64,000 nt of DNA from Sclerodactyla briareus. Lineage: Eukaryota > Echinodermata > Holothuroidea > Dendrochirotida > Sclerodactylidae. The stretch spans positions 492,893-556,892 of the forward strand of contig JAODTK010005545.1 in the NCBI GenBank assembly GCA_026419785.1, read 5' to 3'. A model generated the notes under the pieces. That model was not told the DNA's origin. It was given only the letters and a program-made list of their open reading frames with translations, and ran no database searches. Below, one piece after another: positions 21,851 to 33,599 of the stretch (position 1 is the stretch's first letter; every line of letters starts with the position of its first letter). Position numbers and translations under genes: made by a program.

Positions 21851-23088
21851 AGCTCAAACCAGCTTTGCTGGTTTGGGCTATTGTGACCTGCCATCTCGTC
21901 TATCTGTCTGTCCCGTCTACCACCCATTGACCGACCCTACTTTAACCCTACCTTACCACCGACCTAACCCACCCTACATACCCCACCCACCGGACCACCC
22001 ACCCTATCACCCACTCTACTCACCCCCCCTACCTGCATCTATCCATCCTGTTAACATGGGCTTTACCTTGTTCATACCAAACTCATTCTTTGACTGATGT
22101 TAATCAAGACTTGACACATGTTCGATTGGCTCAGGGACATCTTCGACCTCTTCGAGGTCACAGGTCAAAGGGATTAAGAGTGCATAATGCGACTATTATT
22201 TGAGTACGGCACAAATGCTTCTTCTCCAGATAAGTCAAATTATCTTGATGCTTGGTCAGTGAGTACCCAAAGGGTGACATGAATTTTGAGTCAAAGGTCA
22301 TTAAAAGGGCCATATTAACTACATGTATTATGTGAAAAGAACTGCGGAACATGCTTCCGGATTAAGTTGATTACCATGGAACTCTGTCAGTGTTATTCTG
22401 GACAGTTTACCTACCATGGTGTTTTGAAAGTTAAGGTATTAAAGTCAGAAAAAAGGGTTCTCTCTCTCATTTTGCCCAAATTGCAAAACACTTCTACTTC
22501 CCACAGTTTGAGTTCGATCATCATAAAGGTTGTCAGTATTATGATTGACCAGCGCTTCTTGGTGGAAGGCCATGTCGTAGTCATTTAGGGCCCTTGGAAG
22601 TAACATGTAAATGTTGCCCTTTCTCTAAATTTTTGAGTGATCGACTCCCAAAGTTGAGATGAGCCCCTGAAAAGACTGTGTAGTTTTCGGAGATTTGTTT
22701 ACATTATAAGCTTCCAGGACGCGGATAGACTTCTCTGTGAAGAACAGTCTGAACATTTCCTAACAGAGCAGCATAGTGTATACAAGTTGTTTATCTGTAG
22801 AACGGGGGTCTCCTGATGGCTGAACAGGTCATGTAGGTAACATACAACTGTTTTGGGGCATGAGCTTGACAACATTACAAATGCAAGCAAATAATGCTCT
22901 GTAGTTACTCTGGCTTCAGGTCAGCTGGGGCAGTATCACTTCTTTCACAACGAAATATGTAAAGGCCCTACCTCCTACAGTGTTGATCTGGTGATCACAA
23001 ACTCGTCCATGGTCATCAGGTCAATGGTACTATCTGTTTTTAGCTCAAACCCAGCTATGCTGGTTAAGCTTTTGGAATCTGCATGTCC

Positions 23089-23195
23089 CTCTATCTATCT
23101 ATCTATCTATCTCATCTATCTATCCATCTATCTATCCTATCTACTATCTATCATCTATCTATCTATCTTCTATCTATCTCTCTATCATCTACTCC
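23089..23195. repeat. (CTAT)n microsatellite
   Basis: Imperfect CTAT/CATC tetranucleotide tract, continuing into CCAT-rich sequence up to about 23250. It directly follows the second hairpin opening of the modular repeat, as in the other copies, where (CTGT)n or (CCGT)n occupies the same place. Confidence 0.9.
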
Positions 23196-23456
23196 TCCTC
23201 CATCCATCCATCCTCCCGCCATTCCATCCCATTCCATACCATCATCCATCCAGCCAGTGTTGTTAACAATTGCCTTTCTGGTCGCAAACATGAAATTCTG
23301 AATTCTGTGATGGATGTCGACCGACTTGGACACTTGTTCATTGCCCCATGGGGACATGTTTGACCCGTGAAGGTCAAAGCCATTAAAATGGGCAATATAG
23401 GGTCCATTAGTTGTTGGAACTTTCAAATGGTATCCCTCCTACAACTTTTTGTGTAC

Positions 23457-24720
23457 AGTGCTGAATGTTCATTCTAATGATGGTCTACAACAAAACCGTA
23501 CCTTCGGGTGGTTCAGGAATTTTGGTCTAAGGCCCCACTCGGGCCCAATGGCCCTTTTATGGACATTTCACACATAGTACTTGGAATGCAATCTCCGCCA
23601 CCAATCCATTTGATGTTCTCAATAGTTACACAAAGGGTTCGTGGGTAGAGTGCCATTGGGGGTGTCTCAGGAATTTGGGGCTCATGGCCCAGTTTGGGCC
23701 CAGGGACCCGTATATGAAATACAACTTAACATCTTTATCTCCTACAAATTTTGTTGCACAGTGCTGATGTTCAGCCATGATGGTGGTCTAATAGCCTATC
23801 TTTGGGTGGCTCAGGGATTTGGGGGGGTCCTAATGCCGCGTGTGGGCCTGGGGCCCATCATGTGGAATTATTTGCAAAAAGGCGTCTCCTCTTACAAATT
23901 TTATTGGCACAGTGCTGACATTCAGTAATAATGATGTTCTGACAGCTGTTACCTTTGAGGTGTTCAGGAATTTTGGTCCATGTCACACTTGGGCCCTTCG
24001 GCCCATTTCATAACATTCCACACAATAGTACTTGAATATCAGTCTCCTCCCACCAGCTTCAATTGATTTTCTTTAAAGTTACCTGGTCATGGTCTATTGG
24101 GTAGAGGCCATTGGGGGGTTTTGGGAATTTTTTAGGTCCCAGGGCCTATTTTGCCCAAGCCCATAAAAGACTGCAAAATTTTGCATTTCCTTGCAAATTT
24201 TGTTGCACGTGCTGATGTTTGGTCCATATGATGGTCCAAGTTTTTTGCACTGCAGGGGGCCAAGGACTTGGAACCCACGGCCCAGTGTATGCCCTGGTTT
24301 ACATCATATGTGGAATTATCCAAATGCTTCTACTCTTATTAATTTTGATGCTCATTGCTCACATACTGTTGTAAAACATGAATGTTCCTTGTGTGTTTTT
24401 CAGGGATTTCCCCATGCAGCTTGGGCAGAGGGGTCCTATCATGAAATACATGTATCACGTCATGGTACTTAAATGCAAACTCCTCCCACAAGTTTCAATG
24501 ATTTTTACTTGTAATGCTACTTGGGTGGTGGCCATTTGGTATGTTTGCGAACTTCTGGGCCGAGGTCCAATGTGGGCCATATGGCCCAAAATGTGAAATC
24601 AATATGCAAAATGCCTCTCTACAAGGATTGGTGTTTAAATGTTTAGTCATTATGACGGTCTAATAAGCCGTACCTCCAAGTTTTTCAGGAATTTTGGACT
24701 TGAGGGCCCCAGTGTGAGCC
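23457..24720 (+). repeat. Tandem ~300-bp units inside the modular repeat
   Basis: Units begin with CAGTGCTGATGTTCAG-like words at 23457, 23760, 23912, 24209 and near 24640. They contain GGTCTA-TAGCCGTACC, TTCAGGAATTTTGGTCC, runs of GGGCCCA words, TGAAATTTCACACA and CTCCTCCCAC blocks. Short open frames across them (23641-23928, 24191-24472, 24378-24596) are by-products. A homologous set is at 36002-36760. Confidence 0.7.
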
Positions 24721-25039
24721 CAGGCCCTCTTGTTGGCAATCATGCAAAATGCTGCTCTCCTACCAATTTTTAAGTGCCTAATGTTGATGTTCTATCAATA
24801 ATTATGGAACGCCATACTACAAACTTTTCTGGTCAAAAGTTGTTGAAGGTCATAATAACATCATAGTGACAAACTACAAATGCTTTTCCCTCTCCAGCTT
24901 TAGTTGGATTAACCATGGAACTCTGCCAGCTTATCACAGAATGATGTACTGATGGTTCAGGGATTTAAGGTCAGAAGTCATTAAGTCTATTCTAAAATCG
25001 TGCATATTTTCAATAAATATCTAATAAACTGAATGTTGG

Positions 25040-26090
25040 AAAGTTGATTGTATGTAGTCATTTTCTTACAATAAAATGACCAGTTGTGATAAGCTGAGAA
25101 CATTCGATAGCCAAGGTCAATTGAATTTACACTGCAGGTGCCGTCACTGGTACCCATATTTACTACTTATTAACCTAATTTGATTTGTCATGCATTTCAC
25201 ACTTTCACATCACCCATATCAAATATTGACTCAGTTGACTTGGTTTCCATTCCCTCAAATCCCCCCACCTTCTAGCCCACATCTTGTAATTCCATTTAGC
25301 TTAATGGGTCACCTCCTCGGGTCAGCCAATTGCCCATTAACTTCTAAGAGCAGAGAGCCCCTCCTGTTTATTCTTTGTACATAGCTGCCATTGTTTTTTT
25401 TTGTGGAATGGAAGTTGGGGGGGGACAACCTTGGACTGCTCATAAATTATCATCACCTAGTCATAGAAAAGGTATGTGGTTCCAACAATGCCAACAAGTG
25501 CTTGGACATGGGGGCGATTTGAGAGGATTTACTGTTTTGTTAGGTGCATTAGGTCTGTGGTCTTGGTCAGTTGCCAATGGACCTACAGTTGCCTGGCAGA
25601 AGGCTGCCATGGGATTGGAAACTACCTGGCAGCCTGTGGTGATCTGTATCATTCAAAAATTGAAACACTCCCTGCTGTCCATACTCCATCCGATTAAAGC
25701 TGAGTCTAAATTATTCTTATCATTCTATGTGAGGGTCACTCCATTGCCTGTTTTTTGTTTCCAGCATGAGACAACATAAGTTATTCGCAGGTATTCACTA
25801 TTGTCTATGGGTGGCAATATTAGTCACTATTAGTCGAATTGTCATTTTAACCAATTTTTGTATCTGGCCCAGGTGCACACAATGTTCAGAGACTGACTCC
25901 CTTCCAGTCATTCCTAATATTTTTTTTTACCTGACTCCACCCCACTGGCTTCTGTCACGCGGCCTATCTCCTCACTATACATTGGATAGCATTTTTGGTC
26001 GGTATTACCATGATACCAATTGGAAACCCCGTAGGGTATTCATCTATTGGTCATTCCGTTCTTTTGCAAATTGAATTCATCCACAAACAT
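25040..26090. other. Unassigned sequence within the modular repeat, possible insertion or exon-bearing DNA
   Basis: This part lacks the repeated words of the flanking modular repeat. It carries the open frames 25375-25779 and 25766-26074 on the plus strand. The first contains CQQVLGHGGDLRGF and later a hydrophobic GALGLWSW stretch; I recognise no family. No transposon termini could be fixed. Confidence 0.3.
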
Positions 26091-26810
26091 TCCACACTGA
26101 AACTAGGACATTTTTGCCATATGAAGGTCATTTAAAAGGGCACAATAAAGGCCATTGTGTGAAATGCCTTCCCGTTCAAATTGGTCATTCTTGATGATGG
26201 ATAGAGCCTGACTGCTTAACAATGGCTCCTTGGGACTGCTAAGACATCTTTGGCACTATAAAATCCGGTCGAAGGTCGTTACAGAGGCTTAATAGGCCAG
26301 TGTTTAAATTGCTTTTGTTTGGGCCTGATAATGTTTGAGCCTCAGTACACATAATTGTACATTCGTGTTAGTACATTTGCAATTTTAGCTAAGCCCTATT
26401 GGTGCTCTAGTTTATTAAAGATGGCCTAGGCTGAAAATTGCACTTTTAAGAACAAGTGAACAACATGCTTTTCAGATTCTGTGGCTGCTGGCTGTCATCG
26501 ATATATATTCTTTTTCAGGGGGGGGGGGGCATTAATCAAGAGGATGCGGTCCAGAGTACAAACACAATTATGATGTTTTTCAGAATTTTGAGGTCAATGG
26601 TATTCAAGGGCAGTATCCACCATTTCGCACAAATTCTGTTTATTATCAAATATGGTCAGCTTGCCTCCCTGAAATGATTGTCCTTTGTCACTAAAACAAA
26701 CAAGCATGTTTTCGCCAAATGTTTGAAGATTATCTTTGGATTGAGTTTTTTAACTCAGGAATATCTCCAAAGCAAGCCCTGAATATATTATTATTTGTTT
26801 TTTTTTATAG

Positions 26811-26960
26811 AGCTCAAACCAGCTCTCTTGGTTGCGCTGTCATGACCTGCCTATCATTTTTTTTCCCTACCCTATGGAATCTGTCCTGCTGTTGTTCAAT
26901 TCCGTCAGATGCCATGAATTTATTTACTGGCATGTCTGTGCTGTCTGAACTCTCTTTTAG
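26811..26960 (+). repeat. Third opening of the modular repeat (partial)
   Basis: AGCTCAAACCAGCTCTCTTG followed by a GTCATGACCTGCC block repeats the start seen at 21851, preceded by a T run as in other copies. It is not followed by the later modules. Confidence 0.6.
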
Positions 26961-27330
26961 AATTTAGTTAGCACACAATTGTTCGTTGATGCGCATGCGC
27001 TACCTAAACTAGGAGCTGAACCAACACTGACTGCATGGTTTTTTCAAGTCAAAAGATGATCATTATATCACACACAACATATCGCAACACTTGTCAAGGC
27101 AATAGACATGTTGGAACATAGAGCCACTTCTTCTTCCAATTATTGACAAGTGACTCCATTCATACTCCAATTGAAAACAGATGGCTTGAAATGGATCAGC
27201 GATGATAGTGATATAAATCTATTTAAAGCATAATAAAAAATTTGAAGAATGTGAAACTGTCAAACTGGCCTCCACAACTTCTTTCTTCCCGTTCCCAACA
27301 TTTATAATGATCGTTGCCTAATTCTAGCTG

Positions 27331-27530
27331 GGCGGTTGGCAAGCTGGTTGAGCGTTGACCTTTCACACCGGAGAGACTAGGGTTCTAATCCCTATCGGTC
27401 CATACTGAAGAATATAAAAATAGTACTTTAAATGTACATATCCAGTTGTGCAAACCCTTCCTGGGCCTTTGGGTACCTGTAGGTTTTATCCTCAGGCTTG
27501 GCAAGTCTAACCATGAAAATAAATCCTGAT
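27331..27530 (+). mobile_element. tRNA-derived SINE
   Basis: A polymerase III A box (TGGCAAGCTGG, 27337-27347) and B box (GGTTCTAATCC, 27381-27391) lie 33 bases apart, as in a tRNA-like head. The head is followed by an unrelated body including CTGGGCCTTTGGGTACCTG and CCTCAGGCTTGG. The B box differs from the consensus GGTTCGAATCC and the head is not a foldable functional tRNA gene. The 3' limit is approximate. Confidence 0.65.
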
Positions 27531-27539
27531 TTTATTTTT

Positions 27540-28708
27540 CCTACAATGTGCAGGTCCCCGTCAAACCAGGCCGCCGATTCATATCATGACACATACAGAC
27601 AACCTTCTTACATATATCCCGTGTTGCAGTGACTGGCGTTGTTCATGTTTCTTTACTGTATCGAAAATAGCTACGGCCGCCAGAGAATTTCCTCAACCAT
27701 CTCATCAAACACGTACAACCATCACCTGTCACGTCAGGGACACCAACTACCAACCTACCCCCCGGTCTGTGGTGATAGATACCCAAGGTCGGGCAGGTAA
27801 CATAAACCATCCATCGAACAATGGGACATCAGTGCAATATACCCACCTCCCCCATTTATTGACCCCAGAACTTTCCAACAGATGAAAGGCTGTAGCTCTT
27901 TACAACAATCAGGTATGAGAGTGTATCAGTACAGGCTTGGTGTTCTTTTAATCATGGATAAAAGTTTATGTTTCATTATGGAATATGTTTTGATTTTTCT
28001 AAGAGTACATTAAAGTCAGCTCATTCTTACACTTTGGTTTACTTTTGTAACGATTTAATTACAATGCAGCTCACATCACAGTTTGGGGTCCTGGCCATTC
28101 GTCTCATATATTTATTGTTGAGTGATATTAGCCTATTTGAAATCAGGTTCCATTATTCACAGTGCGGATTCCCTCTACTCCCTCTAACTTCTTCCAGGCA
28201 ACTGTAGTCATGTGTTGTCATGTGACGTCCTGAGCGAAACTATGCCTACTCCTGACTTGCATGATTGGCTTATACCCCTGGAAAAATGGGTTATGTGCTA
28301 ATATCCAACAGGTGTTCAACAGTTGGCACTTCAAGGATGGTAGCGATTGTATCGCTAATTATTGGTATTGTTGCTATTTTTAAGCATGATTTAAATTCGA
28401 ATAAAAGGTTTCATCTGAAAAAAGACAATCGTGCTATTTCCTGGCAATACCTTTGTTTTTGGAGTGTGCCTGTAGATGTAAGCTATCATCATCTTTTCGG
28501 GTTGCCTCGATCACTCCTTCTATCAAGCCCAGCAGTTGGCAATCATTGGTAATTTGCAGTAAGACGTGTTCAGGGCATAGTCTCCCCGCAAATGCTTAAA
28601 TTGTCAATGTGTTAAGTAAACATTCCAAAATGAATTAAGCCTACACTTCTCTGATTTAATGTTGTCCTGATAAGAGAATCATCACCTCGTCATTTATCTG
28701 CCTCCCAG
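27540..28708. other. Unassigned stretch with splice-like sites and a possible transmembrane segment
   Basis: An AG acceptor with good context occurs at 27553 (ACAATGTGCAG), but the following frames are soon closed. The plus-strand open frame 28265-28552 includes MVAIVSLIIGIVAIF followed by the basic stretch KHDLNSNKRFHLKK, the arrangement of a type I membrane-spanning segment with a positive cytoplasmic side. A TCCAACAG acceptor lies at 28304-28311. Whether this is an exon of a receptor gene cannot be shown here. Confidence 0.25.
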
Positions 28709-28719
28709 TCTGAACTTAT

Positions 28720-29011
28720 GGGGGCGTGGTGGCCGAATTGCTAGGCGTCGAGCTCGTAACCAGAGTTGTTGTTTCAGCCCGCCACTTGTACCCTTTACCC
28801 CCACCCTTGAGCAAGGTACTCTTCTCCCGCTTTGGCTTCTCTCCACCCAGTGGTAGACAATTGGGGACCATGAGTACATATACACCCCTGCGATATAAGC
28901 TGCTGCTGCTATATATTTCCGGGATTGGCGGAGAGCATGACTGGTTCCTATGATCAGGGTAATGTCTGTAAAGCATTTTGAACACTTTGGTGGTAAGCCA
29001 CTATATAAGAA
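28720..29011 (+). mobile_element. tRNA-derived SINE with target-site duplication
   Basis: The head GGGGCGTGGTGGCCGAATTG carries an A box (28730-28740) and a degenerate B box (near 28767-28777). The body contains CTTTACCCCCACCCTTGAGC and CTTCTCTCCACCCAG. The tail reads TGTCTGTAAAGCATTTTG and ends at CCACTATATAAGAA. The flanks TCTGAACTTAT (28709-28719) and TCTGACTTAT (29012-29021) differ by one base, indicating a target duplication and a complete insertion. It is similar to widespread deuterostome SINEs with a threonine-like (CGT) head. Confidence 0.8.
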
Positions 29012-29021
29012 TCTGACTTAT

Positions 29022-30596
29022 CATAAACTGGTTTTAAACTTTATGAGGGAGCATATGTAGGACCCAGCTGCATTCTCCTGTTAGATTTTAGGGGGTCCTG
29101 CTGGGTGGGGACTGTGTAGTTACATCCACTATTTAAATCTAAAATTAGACAATTCGCAAACAATAACTTGGCTGATGACTGGGCTGGATTTGAAATTTTT
29201 TCTTGATTTGTGTTTCCCTGTGACAGTTCTGGAAAAGTACAATCATTGCTTTGTTTTGTAGTCAGGTCCAAGATTTTTCTAGATCACTAATGTTACTGTC
29301 ATATTAGTGGGTACAGAATTATGTGGAAACCCGGCATCGTTTGTTGTTGGAAATATTTTTCAATTCTATCATGTGATCATATGAGTACGCATGCAGAATG
29401 ATGCATGATAAGTGGATTGGATCTGCTCCTGTTCTGGTAGTTGTTCCCGTATGCGTACTGGTCTTTAATGATTCATATAGACAACTTTTTCCTCATCACT
29501 GTAGAATTTTCATGAAATGACGACATGTCCCTATTTTTCTCATGGCAAAGTGAGTTATCATTATTAGATATTCCTTAATGGAATCGGAGAGTCCTTAATG
29601 GCTAACTGGTTTCTGACTTATCGTTTTCATCTATCATCTTTCGCAGTCAGGCATTCTGTCAGTCTCTGCCTATGGTTTTCTCATATTTCATTAACCGATT
29701 TATTCCGCCATCTCCCCGTGGAGCGCCCACCATTTTGTTTGCAAGGTCGATTACCCCCAACACATGGGCTGCAAACAATTTTTTGCAACATTTTTCGCTT
29801 GAATTACGAATTCAAATTATCGCATTGTTGAAGCAAACAATGTATTGCTATTCCAACATGCAGTGCCTCTTACTTGCCTCCCCCCCGACAACCTGCCCCC
29901 CCAATTTTATTATGGAAAAAAATCGGTTAAAGTTATAAATACTCTCGTATGCCACCCATACTGACTCTTTTGCAACTCCCTGGGCGCCTTAGCGAGTGAT
30001 ACGGTATTTGACAGATTATTGACAAAACTTGAAGCAAATGTGAATTGTCTATGGCCCTCTTAAACAAGGCCCCTGTGAAACGATTTGTTAAACTGGGGGT
30101 GGCTTGATCTCTCCTGAACAAAGACACCCACCCTACCCCTACACACAACCTACATTTTTCATTATTTTCATTTTTCAGATTTTTTCTTTTTGCCATTTTT
30201 TTAATAACTTTTTTTAGTTCTTATTTCATAGGGCATCGCGTGATTCTGAGTAGACCGTGCACCCCGATGTCCCCGACTACCGGTATCCCTAATCTGTTAA
30301 TTAACAGAACGAGGCAAGGGCGACCCAGAGCACAAGCAAAATAACCGTGAACAGCGGTCGTAAGTATCCAGGTTTCTGGTGTTAATGGGAAAAGTTAACT
30401 CAGGGTCCCCATATGAACTGCCGTCATTGATGGTATAAGGGAAGGGAGCGTCCATCGCCCATTTTAAGAAATTCTGGCTGTTTCGAAATGCAAAATTCTT
30501 TTATACTAGATCAATGAACGGAAAATGTCTGCTTTTCATATTATCCAACTTAGAAATAATTACTCAAATGTTCACTGTCTTTCAATTGGTAATGAT
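29022..30596. other. Unassigned stretch
   Basis: No gene recognised. The open frames 29598-29831 and 29672-29938 overlap and lack a signature; the minus frame 29933-30196 likewise. A 16-bp perfect palindrome TCTGTTAATTAACAGA lies at 30293-30308. Confidence 0.4.
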
Positions 30597-31260
30597 CATG
30601 GGCTGCGATCTGCTGTGTTTGAATATTGGGGGACATATGAGCGTGTCATATGAGGGTAACCCATCTAAACGGAGCGCCACCCATGGGTTTGGCGTAGCGT
30701 AGGAGTTACAGACCCTCAGATTGGCAGGAAACGGCACTTCTGGGGTCCAAATGGCATAAGCAACCTTCCCCCCCCCTAACTCTTCAATATATTTTTTTTG
30801 TTTTTCCTTTTTTGGGGGTTTTTTTTGGGGGCAGGGGCGGCGGGGGGGGCAGTGTTACGTTTTTTTTTTTGGGTGCTTTTTTGTTTTTTTTTTTTTCGTT
30901 GTTTTTCCTGATTTTTGGTTTATTTCAAGAACATTCTTGAAGGAACTTATTAATGTTTATTCCTTACAATTCGAAGCACCCGTCGTGTTGACGCGTAGGG
31001 ACAGGAAATGTTTTTTGTTAAAGACCCCCCCAGATTGAAGGAAACGGCAATTCCCGGACGTATGGCAGTAAGCACGGCCCCAAAATTGTCAATAATTTCG
31101 GGAATTCTATTTCGAGATACTTCTTGAAGACATGATCGAGTGTATTCCTTACAATTCGGATCACCATCAGTTTGAAACGCGTACGTCAAGAAAATAGTCT
31201 TACACCACCCCCCCCCCCACCCAGATTGCTGGAGCGGCACTTCCGTTCCGCGACTTATTG
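30597..31260 (-). mobile_element. Partial hAT-family copy, reverse orientation
   Basis: Starting at 30597, CATGGGCTGCGATCTGC, ATATTGGGGG and CATATGAG, then GGAGCGCCACC, match the reverse complement of the right end of the 6253-8093 element. The ~190-bp core appears in reverse at about 30724, 31038 and 31231 (AAACGGCACTTC, AAACGGCAATTCC, AGCGGCACTTCC). A T/G-rich insertion of about 120 bp lies at 30785-30905. The opposite terminus was not found, so the copy appears truncated. Confidence 0.65.
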
Positions 31261-32330
31261 CATAGTATGCATCAACTGACTGACAGCAAATTTCCTAAAA
31301 CTGATCGATGTAATCCGTACATTGCTTCTCGTGGTCTCCATTCCTACCATGTCTAGAGATATTCCTCGAGGACCCGTCCAATTGGGGTGGAGGGCTGCCG
31401 CAGATTGAAATTTTTCTTGAAAACATCACTGTCTCCATGGAAAATGGTGTGCTTTTTCGGAGGGCATTTTGATTGAAGGATTGAGCCAGTCAGCGACATT
31501 TGGTCATGTTTCAGCTTAGTTTCCGCTCAATTTTGTCGTCCAATTTTATCATGTCCCAGAACGTTTCGGCCCCGCTGCGCGCCTGTATATTTCCATATTC
31601 AATCACGTAACCCTCCATAATGTGCACGATCTCCCCTTCCTGTTGTTTTTCGTTACATATAGTTGTCATCTTCGATTTAAGACCGCACTTCAGGCTGGCA
31701 AAGCCAATCTGAACACTAAGGACCGCAGTAGACTAACTGTGTGCACTGTGCAGTTTATTAAATGGCATTGGATTCGGGCATTGTGTAGTGGGGAGGGAGG
31801 GGGGTTGGCAACATGAATCAGTCTAACCCAAATTCTCCTCGTGGCCTACCTATATATGTTCACCAAACTTAAAAATGACACGTATGGACAAAAATCATAT
31901 TTGCCAGCAATCTGACTAGTTATTGTACACATGGGCCCGCTGTATTGTACATGTAACGGAACACAGGATAATCGTGCGTCAGCATGATTTTTTTTTTGCA
32001 TTTCGCCCTTCTCAACTAAAAATTTCAACACCTATAAAATATGCAGACATTCTGGTTTTGGCTGTATGTACGTATGATATAGGCTTTACTGTATATGGGA
32101 TGCTGGACACATGACCTGAAAATCGGCGGGGTGCGCTCCGTCAGAAAATCTGGGGGTGCTGCAAGCACCCAGCACCCACCCCTTCGCAGGGGCCTGCTCT
32201 TAAATGTCAAGGTCGACGGCATTTACATCCTGGGGCAACCTTGTTGGGCCAATTCAAATAATTGTGCGCTCTTTCTACAGATTAAATTGGACTACCTTGA
32301 TCATGGTCACCTATAAGCTTACTTTTTCTT
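31261..32330. other. Unassigned stretch, possibly decayed hAT-family interior
   Basis: A GCGC-rich core at 31569-31585 (CCCCGCTGCGCGCCTG) echoes the core near the left end of the hAT-family members in reverse orientation. It may therefore be the remains of the 30597 copy. No left terminus was found. Open frames 31622-31816, 31923-32114 and 32095-32316 carry no signature. Confidence 0.35.
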
Positions 32331-32336
32331 AAGGTT

Positions 32337-33596
32337 CTAGAGAGGTTGGGCCCTACATTCATGGGCCTGAATCAGACATTTTCTAGGGAGTGTTATCTTC
32401 TGGGAACTAATCTTCTCCTTTGTTTCTTCCTCCCCCTCTCCACATGCATTAATGCGTAATGTGGTGACCAGGTTTTTTATGCCCATGCCCCCCTGATTCT
32501 TTTTGAACCAGAGGTTTGGCTCCCGAGTGGAACAGCTCGGCCTTCTACCAGGAACATGTACATTAATCACAAGAATCGTGTCACCACACATCAATCCAGG
32601 CCTTTCGACTCATCCCATCCCAAATCTCCAAGTACACTTTTAATGGCCCATAACCCCTTTCCGAGCAGCACGGAGTGGGCAACCCCCCATGCTCCCATAA
32701 CCTCCAAGGGCATGTGATGGGACCCTTCCTACACTGACCCCGGTAGCTAAGGTCCCACTTTTGGCATCGGCTGATGGCGATCTCACCCTGTTGAGGATTG
32801 CAGTGGTACTGTAGGCTCATGAAGTTTTGATTTCCTCCAGTAAGGATCCATTTTCTTCTCCAACTTCTTCCTCCTGGTTGCTGACTCACCCCTCATAGAC
32901 ACTCCTGTGGTCCATCCATGATCCATCGACGCTGTGACAAGATTACTTCTCGACCTCGCCGGGCGTACTGATGAATGAATGTGCCGCCACCAGACATAGT
33001 GCCAGTCACTCCATGGCAACGTTAAACACAATTGCTTTTGACGATGTTCCTCCTCGGATAACCCAATTCTGTGTCGGTGGCTTGGCCTTCTTAGAGTAAC
33101 GGAAGTCAGCTTCCTTGACAATGCGTCCAGAATGTCCCTGTTTTGGTTCAAAGCTGAGTTACTTTGGTCCTAGGTCACAATGCGGAGTAGCAACATCTAC
33201 TACCTCCAGTAACTCGTGAGAGACCCCAGAAGGGAAACTGGCCAAGGACTAAGCTCCGGTCCAGACCGCCGTAACCAGATCACACCAGGGCCTACTTTTC
33301 CAGGCTGATTCTGTTCACTGGCCTGAATTTGTAAAGAATGATACAGACCTTTTCTTTTGCGGAGTCAGAACACGACACCTGTGCTTGTCAACGTATAATT
33401 TTGGAGAATACACAGCTCGCCTCAATTTCATATAGCCACTGGAGTGATCTCGTATTTTTTCCCAGAGCAAATCTTGATCTGGCACATCAGGGCTGGTCAA
33501 CTGGAATCTCTTTATACCGCTCGCATTGCTGCGTAGTAGGTCATCCTCGAACCAGCCACAGGAACGGGTGGCCCTGTGGCTTGCATTCATTTCCAC
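32337..33596 (-). other. Cluster of unrecognised minus-strand open frames
   Basis: Successive minus-strand open frames at 33596-33315, 33151-32783, 32889-32581 and 32594-32337 lie close together or overlap. The pattern suggests a decayed coding region read on this strand. Translations include IKRFQLTSPDVPDQDLLWEK, a W-rich stretch (PWSDWHYVWWRHIHSSV) and a basic segment (ATRRKKLEKKMDPYWRK). I recognise no family. It may be a mobile-element gene or a host pseudogene; I make no assignment. Confidence 0.3.
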
Positions 33597-33599
33597 AAT

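Larger units (their letters stand above)
21851..26420 (+). repeat. Large modular non-coding repeat, copy region 1
   Basis: The block opens with an inverted repeat (AGCTCAAACCAGC / GCTGGTTTGGGCT, loop TTT, 21851-21879), followed by a degenerate tetranucleotide tract (21895-22050). Then come motifs about 'GACTGATG', 'GGTCAAAGG-ATTAA' and 'TATGTGAAA'. A second opening with the same hairpin lies at 23042-23070. It then continues with a GATGGATGTCGACC..CTTGGACAC block, GGACATGTTTGACC and GGTCAAAGCCATTAAA, the ~300-bp units at 23457-24720, and an ending block at 26100-26420 that matches 37180-37500. About 1 kb (25040-26090) looks unrelated and may be an insertion. No protein is encoded. The class of element is unknown to me. 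Confidence 0.6.

Noticed and set aside
21855-21900. Helitron terminus at the modular-repeat hairpin
   Set aside because: A CTRR-like word sits directly at the stem in some copies but not at the usual spacing, it is absent in others, and no helicase or Rep sequence is present.
23089-23250. Repetitive array that could suggest CRISPR-like structure
   Set aside because: It is a simple tetranucleotide microsatellite without repeat-spacer organisation; the host is a eukaryote.
25375-25779. 134-codon open frame considered as a C-type lectin or other cysteine-rich exon
   Set aside because: Cysteine positions do not follow any pattern I know, and the frame overlaps another with equal claim.
27337-27400. 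Functional tRNA gene
   Set aside because: The B box is altered and the sequence continues into a SINE-like body.
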